NCBI GenBank assembly: GCA_050698015.1
Contig: JBOHAU010000112.1
Span: 1 to 31,774 of the forward strand
Reading direction: 5' to 3'
Length of the DNA stretch: 31,774 bases
From: JACDAN01 sp050698015
Lineage (GTDB): Bacteria > Actinomycetota > Thermoleophilia > Gaiellales > Gaiellaceae
The notes under the pieces were generated by a model. That model was not told the origin of the DNA, did no database searches, and saw nothing but the letters and a program-made list of their open reading frames with translations. The position numbers and the translations under genes are program-made. Of the stretch, positions 8,929-17,439 are shown piece by piece. Every line of letters begins with the position of its first letter. Position 1 is the stretch's first letter.

Positions 8929-10572
8929 ATGTCTCGCGCACTCGCCCTGACAGCAGGCGTCATCTGCGGCGCTCTCGTGGCCGGGATCGCGTCGGCGAGT
9001 CCGCTTGCCCGAAAGCCGCACGAGTCCGTGCCGAGCGTCCGCCCAGGCGATCCGGTCTTCGTGGTCAACGGCCGCGGGTGGGGACACGGCGTCGGCATGA
9101 GCCAGTGGGGAGCGCACGGCTTCGCGCGGCGAGGAACCTCGTACGAGCGGATCCTCGCCCACTACTACCGCGGAACCTCGCTCGACAAGGCGCCGGTGTC
9201 GAAGATCAGAGTCCTGCTGGCATCGGGGAAGCGGAACCTGAGGATCTCCTCCGCGGCGCCGTTTCGCGTGCGCGAGACCAGCGGGAAGATCCGCCGGCTT
9301 CCGGCGGGCGAGCAGGTGCTCGGTCCCGGACTGAAGGTGAAGACAAACGGTGTCAAGGGACGCGTAGCGCTCGACTGGCCGATCGTGTTCCTGCCCGGCG
9401 AAGAGCCGTTGCGGCTCGGGCGCCGCTATCGCGGAACGATCCAGGTCGACGTCATCGGTGGACGCCTGAGGGCGATCAACCTCGTCGGGCTCGAGCAGTA
9501 CCTCTACGGCGTCGTCCCCGCAGAGGTTCCGGACGACTGGGCGGCGGAGGTGCTCAAGGCTCAGGCGGTGGCGGCGCGCTCCTACGCCCTCGCCACGCGC
9601 AAGACCAACGGCGCTTTCGACGTCTTCCCCGACGTTCGGAGCCAGGTCTATCGTGGGCTCGACGAAGAGGAGGACTCGACGAACCAGGCGGTTGACGAGA
9701 CGGCCGGCGAAGTCCTGACGTACCGGGACCGCGTCGCGACCACGTATTTCCACTCGACGTCAGGCGGGCGTACAGCCTCGGTCGCCGACGTCTGGCCCGG
9801 CTCGAATCACGTCCCGTACCTGGTCGGAGTCGACGATCCGTACGACTCGATCTCGCCTCACCACACGTGGGGCCCGGTCTTGGTCCCGGCAGCGAAGCTC
9901 CAGAAGGTGCTGAAGGCGCCCGGTCGTCTTGCCGACGTTCGAACCACAGTGAATGCCTCGAGTCGCGTCTCGACGGTCACCGGCGTCGGATCGCTTGGCG
10001 AAGCCAGCATCCGCGGCAGCGACGCGCGCCGTGAGCTGGGTCTTCGGTCGACGTGGTTCCGGGTCGGCGTGTTGGCACTGACTCCGCCCACCGCGCCGCT
10101 CGCCTTCGGTACGGCCGGCAAGCTGACCGGCGTTGCGCGCGGTGTTGGCAAAGCCGTCTTGGAGCAGCTGGCCGGCTCCACCTGGACGAGTGTCGCTCAG
10201 GTCCAGCCCCGGTCCGGCGGATCGTTTTCGGTGACCGTGCGTCCGACCGTGAGCGTTCGTTACCGGCTCGCCGCCGGTTCGGCGCGCACAGGTGCCACGC
10301 TCGTCGGGGTGGCGCCGAGGATCTCACTCGTGCCGCCGGGAGATCTCTCCGAGCTGAGCGGCACTGTTCGGCCGGTGCTGAACGGGACCGTCGTGGAGGT
10401 CCAGCGCCTGAACGGTCGAGCCTGGCAGGTCGTGGCCCGAACGGCGGTCGACGCAACGGGTGGGTTCACCGCCAGCCTGGACGTCACGCCTGGGAGCTAC
10501 CGTGCGCGAGTTCCGGCTCCGGGCCGAGGCCTGGTCGCCGGAACGAGCGCGACGGTGGTGGTGCCTCGATGA
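8929..10572 (+). CDS. Secreted SpoIID/LytB-domain protein
   Basis: 547 residues with an N-terminal signal peptide (LALTAGVICGALVAGIASAS). SpoIID-type domains cut or bind peptidoglycan glycan strands. The segment GRGWGHGVGMSQWGAHG, typical of one end of the domain, comes first (about residues 46-62) with HYYRGTSL after it, while the core VGLEQYLYGVVPAEVP and AEVLKAQAVAARSYAL follow 120 residues later, then TYFHSTSGGRT. This order is permuted relative to sporulation SpoIID. Two beta-rich repeats (about 390-470 and 475-547; each with a GTV or GV start and a T-x-x-G-x-F turn) end the protein. ATG 8929 is chosen for the signal peptide; no strong ribosome site is visible. The next gene starts inside its stop (ATGA). 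Catalytic function is inferred from the family only. Confidence 0.87.
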   Translation: MSRALALTAGVICGALVAGIASASPLARKPHESVPSVRPGDPVFVVNGRGWGHGVGMSQWGAHGFARRGTSYERILAHYYRGTSLDKAPVSKIRVLLASGKRNLRISSAAPFRVRETSGKIRRLPAGEQVLGPGLKVKTNGVKGRVALDWPIVFLPGEEPLRLGRRYRGTIQVDVIGGRLRAINLVGLEQYLYGVVPAEVPDDWAAEVLKAQAVAARSYALATRKTNGAFDVFPDVRSQVYRGLDEEEDSTNQAVDETAGEVLTYRDRVATTYFHSTSGGRTASVADVWPGSNHVPYLVGVDDPYDSISPHHTWGPVLVPAAKLQKVLKAPGRLADVRTTVNASSRVSTVTGVGSLGEASIRGSDARRELGLRSTWFRVGVLALTPPTAPLAFGTAGKLTGVARGVGKAVLEQLAGSTWTSVAQVQPRSGGSFSVTVRPTVSVRYRLAAGSARTGATLVGVAPRISLVPPGDLSELSGTVRPVLNGTVVEVQRLNGRAWQVVARTAVDATGGFTASLDVTPGSYRARVPAPGRGLVAGTSATVVVPR

Positions 10573-12200
10573 GGTTGTTCCTGGCAGTGATCGTCGCCGC
10601 CCTGATGTTGCCTGGTGTGGCTGAAGCTGCACGCTTCGCAGTCGGCGTCGCTCCGGGGACCGACGTCGACGCTTTCGCCCGGCGGCTCGAGGCTCGCACC
10701 GGCGGCTCCGCCTCGACGATTGGCCCCTTTGCCGTCGCGCTGGAGGCTCAGACCGCTCGCGGAGTTGCGCGGATGCGCGGCGTGACATTCGTGGAGCGCC
10801 TCAATGCGCAGCGGCGCGTCTCCTTCGTCCCGACCGACCCCTTCTTCAGCCGCCAGTGGCACATCCCGTTCGTTCGCGGCTTCGAGGCGTGGGCGTTCCG
10901 CCCGGCGTGGCTCCACGGCGTACGAGTCGCGATCATCGACTCCGGCATCGACCGCGGCCATCCAGAGTTCGAGGGGAAGCTCGTGGCCGCGACCACATTC
11001 GTGGGTGGGTCGGCCTTCAGGGACAAGCACGGGCACGGGACGTTCGTCGCCGGCCTGATCGCAGCGCGGCTGGACAACGAGGGCATTGCCGGGCTCGCCT
11101 TCCCCGCGAAGCTGATAGTTGCGAAAGTGGTTCGCGACGACGGCGTCGTGCCCCTCGAGGCCGAGGCCCGCGCGATCCGCTGGGCCGTGGACCGAGGCGC
11201 GCGCGTGATCAACCTCAGCCTTGGGGGCCTGCGCGATCCCCTCGATCCGAACCACGACAGCTACTCGGCTCTGGAGGCGAGCGCGGTCGAGTACGCGGTC
11301 CGGAAGGGCGCGGTCGTGGTCGCCGCGGTCGGAAATAGCGATCTGGCGAAAGAGCGGCCGTGGCACTACGCCAGCTACCCCGCGGCCTTGCCCCACGTCC
11401 TCGGCGTCAGCGCGTTGGCACGTGACGGCTCGGTGCCGATGTTCTCGAACCGCGACGACCTCTACAACGACATCGCCGCCCCGGGGGACGATCTCTTCTC
11501 GACCCTGCCGCGCTCGATGACCGCGCTGCGCCCGACCTGTCTCGAGCAGGGCTACTCCGAGTGCGGGCCGCAGGAGTTCCGAAACGCGCAGGGGACGTCC
11601 TTCGCCTCCGCCATCGTCACGGCCGGCGCGACGATCCTCCGCAGCAACCGGCCGGACCTGGGCGCGGCTCAGATCCGGGCGATCCTGGAGCGCTCGGCGG
11701 CCGACCAAACTACCGCATCGGGTTGCCGCCGCTGCACCGCCGGTCGGGACGCGTTGAGCGGTTGGGGGAAGCTCGACATTGCGACAGCGGTGAGCTGGAA
11801 CCGCGACTTCCCCGCCCCCGACCGCTACGAGCCGAACGACGATGCGGGAGCGCGCGCTGCCCGAGTCGTCAGACGCCGTGTCGTCAAGCGCCGTGCGAGC
11901 ATCGATTTCTGGAATGACCAGAACGATGTCTATTCGGTTCGCCTCAAAAAGGGCGAGCGCCTCAGCGCCGCTCTCTACGGACAAAAAGGGCTCGACGTCA
12001 ACCTCGTCCTCTGGAACCCCGGCACACGCGGCCTCGACGACGTCCGGGCGCTCAGCGGCCGCTGGGTCGACAAGTCGGACAGCCCCGGCTGGATCGAGAA
12101 GCTGGCCTACCGCGCCCACCGCGCGGGCCGGTACTTCGTACAGGTGAAGATCTCCGACCCCGGCGCCGGCCCCTACACGCTGCTCCTAGTCCGGAAGTAG
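10569..12200 (+). CDS. Secreted subtilisin-like serine protease (S8)
   Basis: 543 residues with a clear signal peptide (LFLAVIVAALMLPGVAEA). An N-terminal propeptide-like part (22-90) precedes the catalytic domain: Asp124 (VAIIDSGID), His156 (KHGHGTFVAG), oxyanion Asn256 (AAVGNS) and Ser344 (NAQGTSFASA) are all present. Two cysteine pairs (near 324/332 and CRRC near 380) could form disulfides. The C-terminal 110 residues (from DRYEPNDD) resemble a PPC-type beta domain, with YSVRLKKGERLSA and GRYFVQVKI. It starts with ATGA on the end of the SpoIID-domain gene, so the two exported proteins are made together; processing of the SpoIID protein or of other wall proteins is a reasonable guess. The 3' end overlaps the convergent acyltransferase gene by 15 bases. 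Confidence 0.93.
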   Translation: MRLFLAVIVAALMLPGVAEAARFAVGVAPGTDVDAFARRLEARTGGSASTIGPFAVALEAQTARGVARMRGVTFVERLNAQRRVSFVPTDPFFSRQWHIPFVRGFEAWAFRPAWLHGVRVAIIDSGIDRGHPEFEGKLVAATTFVGGSAFRDKHGHGTFVAGLIAARLDNEGIAGLAFPAKLIVAKVVRDDGVVPLEAEARAIRWAVDRGARVINLSLGGLRDPLDPNHDSYSALEASAVEYAVRKGAVVVAAVGNSDLAKERPWHYASYPAALPHVLGVSALARDGSVPMFSNRDDLYNDIAAPGDDLFSTLPRSMTALRPTCLEQGYSECGPQEFRNAQGTSFASAIVTAGATILRSNRPDLGAAQIRAILERSAADQTTASGCRRCTAGRDALSGWGKLDIATAVSWNRDFPAPDRYEPNDDAGARAARVVRRRVVKRRASIDFWNDQNDVYSVRLKKGERLSAALYGQKGLDVNLVLWNPGTRGLDDVRALSGRWVDKSDSPGWIEKLAYRAHRAGRYFVQVKISDPGAGPYTLLLVRK

Positions 12201-12833
12201 CTCCTCGTCGGGCACGTCCCTGATCTGACGGGCCGGATTCCCGACGACGAGCGCTCGCGGCGGCACGTCGCGTAAAACAACCGCGCCGGCGCCGACGAAC
12301 GCCTCCTCGCCGACCTCGATGCCGGGGAGGAGCACTGCTCCGCCGCCGATGCGCGCGCCCCGCCGGATCGTGGGCCCCTTCCGCAGCGCATGCCGACGCT
12401 CGGTCCGGCCCATGAAGTTGTCGTTCGTCGTCACGACGCAGGGGGCGACGAAGACGTCCTCCTCGAGCGTCGAGTAGGCCGTGACGTAGGCGTTCGCCTG
12501 GATCTTGGTGCGGGCGCCGATCGTCGTGTCGTTCTCGACGAGCGACCCGCGGCCGACCACGACGTCGTCGCCGAGCTCGCACCGCTCGCGGACGCAGCTT
12601 TGATCCCCCAGGATTGCGCGCGCGCCGATCTTCGTCCCCGCGAAGACGACCGAGCCCGTCGAGACCACCGTGCCGTCTCCGAGCTCGAGCGGCGGCAGCA
12701 CCTCGCGCTTGGTCGTCGATCGCTGAGAGAGGACGGGCTGCTTGCCGAGGACGACGTTGTCTCCGATCCGGCAGCCCTCCCCGATCACGGTGCCCGGGTA
12801 GATGACGACGTTCTCGCCCGCGTCGTAGCTCAC
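12186..12833 (-). CDS. Left-handed beta-helix acyltransferase, WbpD/WlbB-like
   Basis: Hexapeptide-repeat acetyltransferase of 215 residues. Repeats of the [LIV]-G-x4 kind run nearly the whole length (YPGTVIGEGCRIGDNVVLG through GARIGGGAVLLPGIEVGEEAFVGAGAVV). The stretch TKIQANAYVTAYSTLEEDVF followed by VTTND resembles the WbpD/WlbB enzymes that N-acetylate UDP-3-amino-glucuronic acids; the usual GNPARQIR tail is present. GTG 12833 is the start; it lies 39 bases after the Gfo/Idh gene on the same strand. The paired order oxidoreductase-acetyltransferase supports a role in making a 3-acetamido sugar, but an O-acetyltransferase would look similar. Confidence 0.85.
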   Translation of the reverse strand: MSYDAGENVVIYPGTVIGEGCRIGDNVVLGKQPVLSQRSTTKREVLPPLELGDGTVVSTGSVVFAGTKIGARAILGDQSCVRERCELGDDVVVGRGSLVENDTTIGARTKIQANAYVTAYSTLEEDVFVAPCVVTTNDNFMGRTERRHALRKGPTIRRGARIGGGAVLLPGIEVGEEAFVGAGAVVLRDVPPRALVVGNPARQIRDVPDEELLPD

Positions 12834-12872
12834 AGGCCAACGTTCCGACGCCCGACGTCTCGACCGGTCATT

Positions 12873-13883
12873 TCAGGCGGGGGCGCGTTCCAGCGATGCC
12901 TGGAGCTGCTCGAGCACCCGCACGACTGCCGCTCCGTCCCGCGCGGCCGTCAGGCGGTCCCCGTCACCCGCGACGAGCGTGAGGAAGTGTCGGCACTCGA
13001 GCCGGAGCGGCTCGTCGTTCGGAATCTTCGGGATGTAGATGTCGCCGGTTCGCGTGCGCCACTCGCCGTAGCTCTCGGCCGGCTGCTCGGTGCCCTTGTC
13101 GTAGACGGTCACCTTTCGCTCGAGCTCCATGTCGTCGAAGACGGCCATCTTGTTGCGTCCGACCACCGTCATCTCTCGCTTCTTGTGCGGGTCGAGCCAG
13201 GACAGGTGCATGTGCGCCACGACGCCCGAGGGGAAGCGCAGGTAGCAGAAGACGACGTCCTCGACGCCTTCGTGGTGGAAGGACTCACCCCGGGCCCACA
13301 GCTCGTTCGGCTCCTCGCCGACGAGGTGGAGGATCACCGAGAGGTCGTGGACGCCGAGCGACCAGAGGGCGTTCTCGTCTTTGCGGATCTGCCCGAGGTT
13401 CTGCCGGTTGCCGTAGATGTAGAGGATGTCGCCGAGCTCGCCGGCTTCAATCAGCTCGCGGAGCTTGGCGACCGCAGGGTGGTAGAGGAGCAAGTGGCCA
13501 GGGAGGAGGACGAGATCCCGCTCTTCCGCGAGCGCGACCAGCTCGTCGGCTTCCGTGCCGCTGAGCGCGGGCGGCTTCTCGACGAAGACGTGCTTGCCGG
13601 CGGAGAGAGCGCGGCGGGCGAGGTCGTAGTGCGTCGGAACCGGGGTCGCGACGATGACGGCCTGGACGGACGAGTCCTCGAGCATGTCCTCGAAGCGGTT
13701 GGTCATCCGGGCGTGTGGATACCGCGTGCCATAGCGGTCACGGAGATCCGGCGACAGGTCGCAGAGCCACGCGAGGTCGGCGAGGTCGTCGAAGTTCCGG
13801 GCGAGGTTCGGGCCCCAGTAGCCCAGGCCGACGAGCCCGACGGTGGTTCGGCTGGCGGCCGGGACGGAGTTCTCGACGGTCAT
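12873..13883 (-). CDS. Gfo/Idh/MocA-family oxidoreductase, WbpB/WlbA-like
   Basis: NAD(P)-dependent sugar oxidoreductase of 336 residues. The Rossmann motif is GLVGLGYWG (residues 16-24), the family Glu-Lys-Pro is at 102-104 (VEKPPAL), and the likely catalytic His is in SLGVHDLSVI. The C-terminal alpha/beta domain carries ECRHFL near 290. In Wbp/Wlb pathways the homologous enzyme oxidises C3 of UDP-GlcNAcA before amination; the neighbouring acyltransferase, dehydrogenase and 2-epimerase fit this. ATG 13883 is used; an overlapping GTG at 13889 is possible. A TAGTCT box and a CGTATC-N4-GATACG palindrome lie just upstream, so this gene probably begins its own transcript with the acyltransferase. 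Confidence 0.88.
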   Translation of the reverse strand: MTVENSVPAASRTTVGLVGLGYWGPNLARNFDDLADLAWLCDLSPDLRDRYGTRYPHARMTNRFEDMLEDSSVQAVIVATPVPTHYDLARRALSAGKHVFVEKPPALSGTEADELVALAEERDLVLLPGHLLLYHPAVAKLRELIEAGELGDILYIYGNRQNLGQIRKDENALWSLGVHDLSVILHLVGEEPNELWARGESFHHEGVEDVVFCYLRFPSGVVAHMHLSWLDPHKKREMTVVGRNKMAVFDDMELERKVTVYDKGTEQPAESYGEWRTRTGDIYIPKIPNDEPLRLECRHFLTLVAGDGDRLTAARDGAAVVRVLEQLQASLERAPA

Positions 13884-13892
13884 GATCACGTG

Positions 13893-13898
13893 AGACTA
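13893..13898 (-). promoter_or_regulatory. Candidate -10 box for the Gfo/Idh-acyltransferase genes
   Basis: Minus strand reads TAGTCT (TANNNT), nine bases before the ATG at 13883. The expected -35 zone falls on the palindrome at 13911-13934, with no TTGACA-like hexamer, as would suit a regulated promoter. Confidence 0.35.
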
Positions 13899-13910
13899 GG
13901 ACGCAGGCCG

Positions 13911-13934
13911 CGTTCGTATCGGTTGATACGGACG
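13911..13934. promoter_or_regulatory. Inverted repeat upstream of the Gfo/Idh gene, candidate operator
   Basis: Arms CGTTCGTATC and GATACGGACG surround a four-base centre; the inner six bases (CGTATC/GATACG) match perfectly and the outer arms differ by one wobble. The site is 28-51 bases upstream of the Gfo/Idh ATG in a 125-base gap between same-strand genes. Its size suits a dimeric repressor of TetR or LacI kind. A weaker repeat, TGAGG-N6-CCTCA, lies at 13939-13954. The gap holds no reading frame I would call. Confidence 0.5.
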
Positions 13935-14008
13935 TGGCTGAGGACAACGCCTCACGTGCATCAGGGCCGCCGAGAGCCCGTTTGAGGCCGCCAGTCGAAC
14001 CACCTCAA

Positions 14009-15319
14009 TCACAAGCTCCAGACCTTCGGGTTCGCGCGGCCCTCTGCGCCGGTTGCGTTGCGGAGGTCGACGACGACGTGCGAGCGCTCGACCAGATCCG
14101 CGTAGTCGACCTGCGAGTGCGCGGTCACGATCACGACGCAGTCGTAGCCGCCCGGGTCGAGCTCGACCGACCGTAGTCCGAGGTCGTCCAGCTCGGGTAC
14201 GAACGGGTCGTGGTACGCGAGCTCGGCGCCGGCGGAGCGCAGCAGCTCGATCAGCTTGATCGCCGGAGACTCGCGCGTGTCGCCGATGTCGGCCTTGTAC
14301 GCGACGCCGAGCACGAGCACCTTGGAGCCGCTCAGCGAGCGTTGGCGGCCGTGGTTCAGCGCCTGCGAGACGAGCGAACGGCAGTAGTACGGCATGTTCT
14401 CGTTGACCTTGCCGGCGAGCTCGATGAACTCGGTGTAGAAGCCGTACTCCCGCGCCTTCCAGGTCAAGTAGAAGGGGTCGATCGGGATGCAGTGGCCTCC
14501 GAGCCCGGGACCGGGCTGGAAGCTCATGAAGCCGAACGGCTTGGTCGCCGCCGCCTCGATCACCTCCCAGACGTCGATGCCCATGCGCTCGCAGAGCTGT
14601 GCGAGCTCGTTGACGAGCGCGATGTTGACGGCGCGGAAGATGTTCTCGAGCAGCTTCGTCAGCTCGGCGGCCTCGGGCGTCGTGACGGCGTGGACGGAAT
14701 CGACGGCGCCCTCGTACAACTGGGCGGCGCGGTCCGTGCAGGCGGGCGTGACCCCGCCGACGATCTTCGGGACGTTCCTCGTCGTCCAGGTCCCGTTGCC
14801 GGGGTCGACGCGCTCCGGTGAGAAGGCGAGGTGGAAATCTCGTCCGGCCTGCAGGCCAGAGCGCTCGAGGATCGGCTGGATCACCTCCCGCGTCGTCCGC
14901 GGATAGGTGGTCGACTCGAGGATGACGAGGTGGCCGCTCCGGAGGCGCGCGGCGACCTGCTCCGTCGCCGAGATCACAATCGAGAGGTCCGGCTCCCGCT
15001 GCTTCGAGAGCGGCGTCGGCAGCGCGATCAGGATCGCATTTGCGTTTCGAAGCTCGTCGTACTGCGTGGTGGCGCGAATGCGTCCGCCGTGGACGTGCCG
15101 GGCGAGGTCGTCGGACGGAACGTCGGTGATGTGGCTTTCGCCGCGGTTGAGCGCGGCGACGAGCTCCGCCGAGATGTCGATCAGCAGCACCGTGCGCCCC
15201 GCGTCGGCGAGCGTGTGCGCCAGCGGGACGCCGACGTAGCCCGCCCCGACGACGGCCGCGTCCCAGGTCTTGGTCTCCGCTTCGGGCGCTTCTTGTTGTT
15301 CGAGTGTCTCTTCGAGCAT
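14009..15319 (-). CDS. UDP-N-acetylglucosamine/mannosamine 6-dehydrogenase, WbpA-like
   Basis: Oxidises C6 of a UDP-N-acetylhexosamine to the uronic acid with two NAD+. 436 residues: Rossmann motif GAGYVGVPLA near 25-34, central LENIFRAVNIALVNE helix region, catalytic Cys277 in GPGLGGHCIPIDPFYLTWKA, and the C-terminal UDP-binding domain with VLVLGVAYKADIGDTRESPA. The GHCIPIDPFYLTWKAREYGF and FIELAGKVNENMP segments fit the WbpA branch (UDP-GlcNAc) better than UDP-glucose dehydrogenases. An acidic 15-residue N-terminal tail precedes the fold. ATG 15319 is two bases after the epimerase stop; TTG 15325, which overlaps it as TTGA, is an alternative. Coupled with the 2-epimerase. Confidence 0.9.
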   Translation of the reverse strand: MLEETLEQQEAPEAETKTWDAAVVGAGYVGVPLAHTLADAGRTVLLIDISAELVAALNRGESHITDVPSDDLARHVHGGRIRATTQYDELRNANAILIALPTPLSKQREPDLSIVISATEQVAARLRSGHLVILESTTYPRTTREVIQPILERSGLQAGRDFHLAFSPERVDPGNGTWTTRNVPKIVGGVTPACTDRAAQLYEGAVDSVHAVTTPEAAELTKLLENIFRAVNIALVNELAQLCERMGIDVWEVIEAAATKPFGFMSFQPGPGLGGHCIPIDPFYLTWKAREYGFYTEFIELAGKVNENMPYYCRSLVSQALNHGRQRSLSGSKVLVLGVAYKADIGDTRESPAIKLIELLRSAGAELAYHDPFVPELDDLGLRSVELDPGGYDCVVIVTAHSQVDYADLVERSHVVVDLRNATGAEGRANPKVWSL

Positions 15320-15321
15320 CG

Positions 15322-16356
15322 TCAAAAGGTAATCAGAACGTCTGCGATCCGTTCCGCCGCGCGGCCGTCGCCGTACAGCTCCGGTCGTCTCTTAGGCATC
15401 TGCGCATTGGCCGCGGCCTCCGCGATCGCATCGGGATCGTCGTCGACAAGAACGTTCGCTCCGACCTCGACCGTGTCCTTCCACTCGGTCGACGGCCGCA
15501 GCGTCACACAGGGGACGCCGTACCAGTACGCCTCTTTCTGCAGGCCGCCCGAGTCGGTGAGGATCACACGGGCCTGCGAGGCCAGCGCGGCGAAGTCGAG
15601 GTACCCAAGGGGCTGGATCATCCGGATGCGGCTCGGAGTCAGATCCTCAGACGTGGCCACAGCAGCAGTGCGTGGGTGCGCCGGAAGGATCACGGGATCC
15701 TCGATTCGACTCAGGCCTTCGAAGATCCGCGCCAGGCGCTCGGGCTGCACATTGGCCTCGCGATGGACGGTCGCGACCGCGTAGGCGCCGGGCTCCAACT
15801 CCAAGGCGGCGAGGATCGGCGAGCGCTCGCGCGCGATCGGCGCGAGCTTGAAGTTGGCATCCGCCATCACATCGCCGACGACCTCGACGCGACCCGGGAC
15901 CGCTTCGGCACGGAGCACGTCGCGTGAGCGGTCGTCCGGACACAGGAGGAGCGAGGCGATGCGGTCGACCTCGATCCGGTTGTGCTCCTCGGGCATCGCC
16001 AGGTCGCCGCTCCGCAGTCCCGCTTCGACGTGCGCGACGGGTGCGTCACCGGCGGCTCTGGCCCCGGCGAGGGTCGAGTTCGTGTCCCCGTACACCAGCA
16101 CCCAGTCCGGCTGCTCGCCCCCGATGACCGCCGCGATCCCCGGCTCCATCAGCCCCGGATCCGCGGTCTGGAGGTCGAGGCTGTAGGCCGGCGCCGGCAG
16201 CTCGAGCTCGTCGAAGAACACCTGCGAGAGCTCGCGGTCGTAGTGCTGGCCTGTGTGGACGACCACTTCGTCGATCCCGCGATCCCGCAACGCGACCGAC
16301 AGCGGCCCCGACTTGATGAACTGCGGCCGGTTCCCGACGACGGACAGGACTTTCAC
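15322..16356 (-). CDS. UDP-GlcNAc 2-epimerase family enzyme (WecB/WbpI-like)
   Basis: Non-hydrolysing 2-epimerase interconverting UDP-GlcNAc-type and UDP-ManNAc-type sugars, 344 residues with a GTG start. Landmarks are the N-terminal VVGNRPQFIKSGPL, VVHTGQHYDRELS, VYGDTNSTLAGA, HVEAGLRSGD with PEEHNRIEVDRIAS (catalytic acidic and His residues), VATVHREANVQ, HPRT, and the nucleotide site TDSGGLQKEAYWYGVP. The NRPQFIK and SLDLQT segments recall WbpI/WlbD enzymes as much as WecB. It lies 33 bases after the SGNH gene and is coupled to the 6-dehydrogenase. Product is either UDP-ManNAc for oxidation to ManNAcA or a diacetamido derivative. Confidence 0.9.
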   Translation of the reverse strand: MKVLSVVGNRPQFIKSGPLSVALRDRGIDEVVVHTGQHYDRELSQVFFDELELPAPAYSLDLQTADPGLMEPGIAAVIGGEQPDWVLVYGDTNSTLAGARAAGDAPVAHVEAGLRSGDLAMPEEHNRIEVDRIASLLLCPDDRSRDVLRAEAVPGRVEVVGDVMADANFKLAPIARERSPILAALELEPGAYAVATVHREANVQPERLARIFEGLSRIEDPVILPAHPRTAAVATSEDLTPSRIRMIQPLGYLDFAALASQARVILTDSGGLQKEAYWYGVPCVTLRPSTEWKDTVEVGANVLVDDDPDAIAEAAANAQMPKRRPELYGDGRAAERIADVLITF

Positions 16357-16389
16357 GGCCGGGAAGCCTACGCAGCAGCAGCCGCCCTC

Positions 16390-17340
16390 CTAGCCCGTGC
16401 GTGTGAACCAGGTCTTGGCGGTCGGATCGGTCTTGAAGAACTGGAGCAGCGCCCGGGCGACCTTTCCGGCGCCCGCGGGCGAGGGATGTGTCCCGTCCTT
16501 CCGGACGTCCTCGCAGGTCCACGTGAGTCCGTCCGCCCTCGCGCGCAGGCCGTCCGTCCAGAGGTACGGCCCCCAGCCGATCCACGGGCCATTCAGCCTG
16601 CCTTCGATCCGATCCTGGACGAGCCAACGCACGGCGTAGGCGCTGTCGTATGCAGCCGGCTCCGGGTTGAGCGCCGTGACGGCGTAGCCCGCGTAGGTGC
16701 GGCTGGACGTGTAGATCAGGCGAAGGTTCGGGAACCGCCGGGGGAGGATCTGGACGATCGCCCGTAGATGGCTCTTCAGGGCCTTGGCGTCTTGCGGGAA
16801 CGGACGGTCCTCGCCGGCAATCGCCTCCTTCAGCCAGACGACCTGTACCTCGAGCGGCGAGACGCCTTGACCACGAAGCCGGCGATCCAGCGCTGTCCAG
16901 TACCCGCCGGCCGGCCGCGACACCCGTCGCGCGTCCCAGCCGCCCATCGCGCCGTCGATGAGCTTCACCGTCGGGCTGAGGTCAGAGTCACCTGCAGCTA
17001 GTCGCATGAACGGTTGAAACTCCTGCGTCGTGTTCGACATGCCAATCGAAAGGAGCACGACGCGCCCGTTCACCGGCCGTACGCGCTTGGCGGCGGCGAG
17101 CCCCCGCCGTAGGTAGACCCGACCCGCGTGGTTCAGCCCGTTCGGGTAGAGCCCTCCCCGGTGTCCCTTGTAGCGCCGCTTGCCGAGATCCGTGAGCGGG
17201 ATCAGCCCGGTCGAGGTCTGACTGCACTCGGCCTGGGAGCGCACCTCGCTCGAAGGGGCCTTCGCCACTGCCACGGCACCCGCTGCGAGCAGGCCGACCA
17301 CGAGAAGGCTCGAAGCCACGATAAGCCGCAGAATTTTCAC
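16390..17340 (-). CDS. Exported SGNH-hydrolase-like protein
   Basis: 316 residues from GTG 17340, beginning with a signal peptide (LRLIVASSLLVVGLLAAGAV). The SGNH pattern is visible but divergent: a nucleophile-like Ser in LLSIGMSNTTQEF, a Gly in DGAMGGWDARR, and the Asp-x-x-His block as DGTHPSPAGAGKVA near the C terminus. The GxND block is not clear (VVWLKEAIAG occupies the place). Two cysteines (C55 region and TWTCEDVRKDG) could pair outside the cell. A role in removing acetyl groups from a surface glycan would fit the downstream amino-sugar genes but is only inference. ATG 17388 would add 16 residues and spoil the signal peptide, so GTG is preferred. Confidence 0.72.
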   Translation of the reverse strand: MKILRLIVASSLLVVGLLAAGAVAVAKAPSSEVRSQAECSQTSTGLIPLTDLGKRRYKGHRGGLYPNGLNHAGRVYLRRGLAAAKRVRPVNGRVVLLSIGMSNTTQEFQPFMRLAAGDSDLSPTVKLIDGAMGGWDARRVSRPAGGYWTALDRRLRGQGVSPLEVQVVWLKEAIAGEDRPFPQDAKALKSHLRAIVQILPRRFPNLRLIYTSSRTYAGYAVTALNPEPAAYDSAYAVRWLVQDRIEGRLNGPWIGWGPYLWTDGLRARADGLTWTCEDVRKDGTHPSPAGAGKVARALLQFFKTDPTAKTWFTRTG

Positions 17341-17439
17341 GTTCCCAGCGTAGTGCCGCGCTGTTAGAGGCCTGTAATGAGCTCGCATGGCACGCCTGTA
17401 GCTGAGGAGACCTCCCGGTTTCCCCAGACCCCTTCCACG

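Noticed and set aside
12390..13985. 531-codon plus frame opposite the acyltransferase and Gfo/Idh genes
   Set aside because: Antisense shadow spanning two real genes and their gap.
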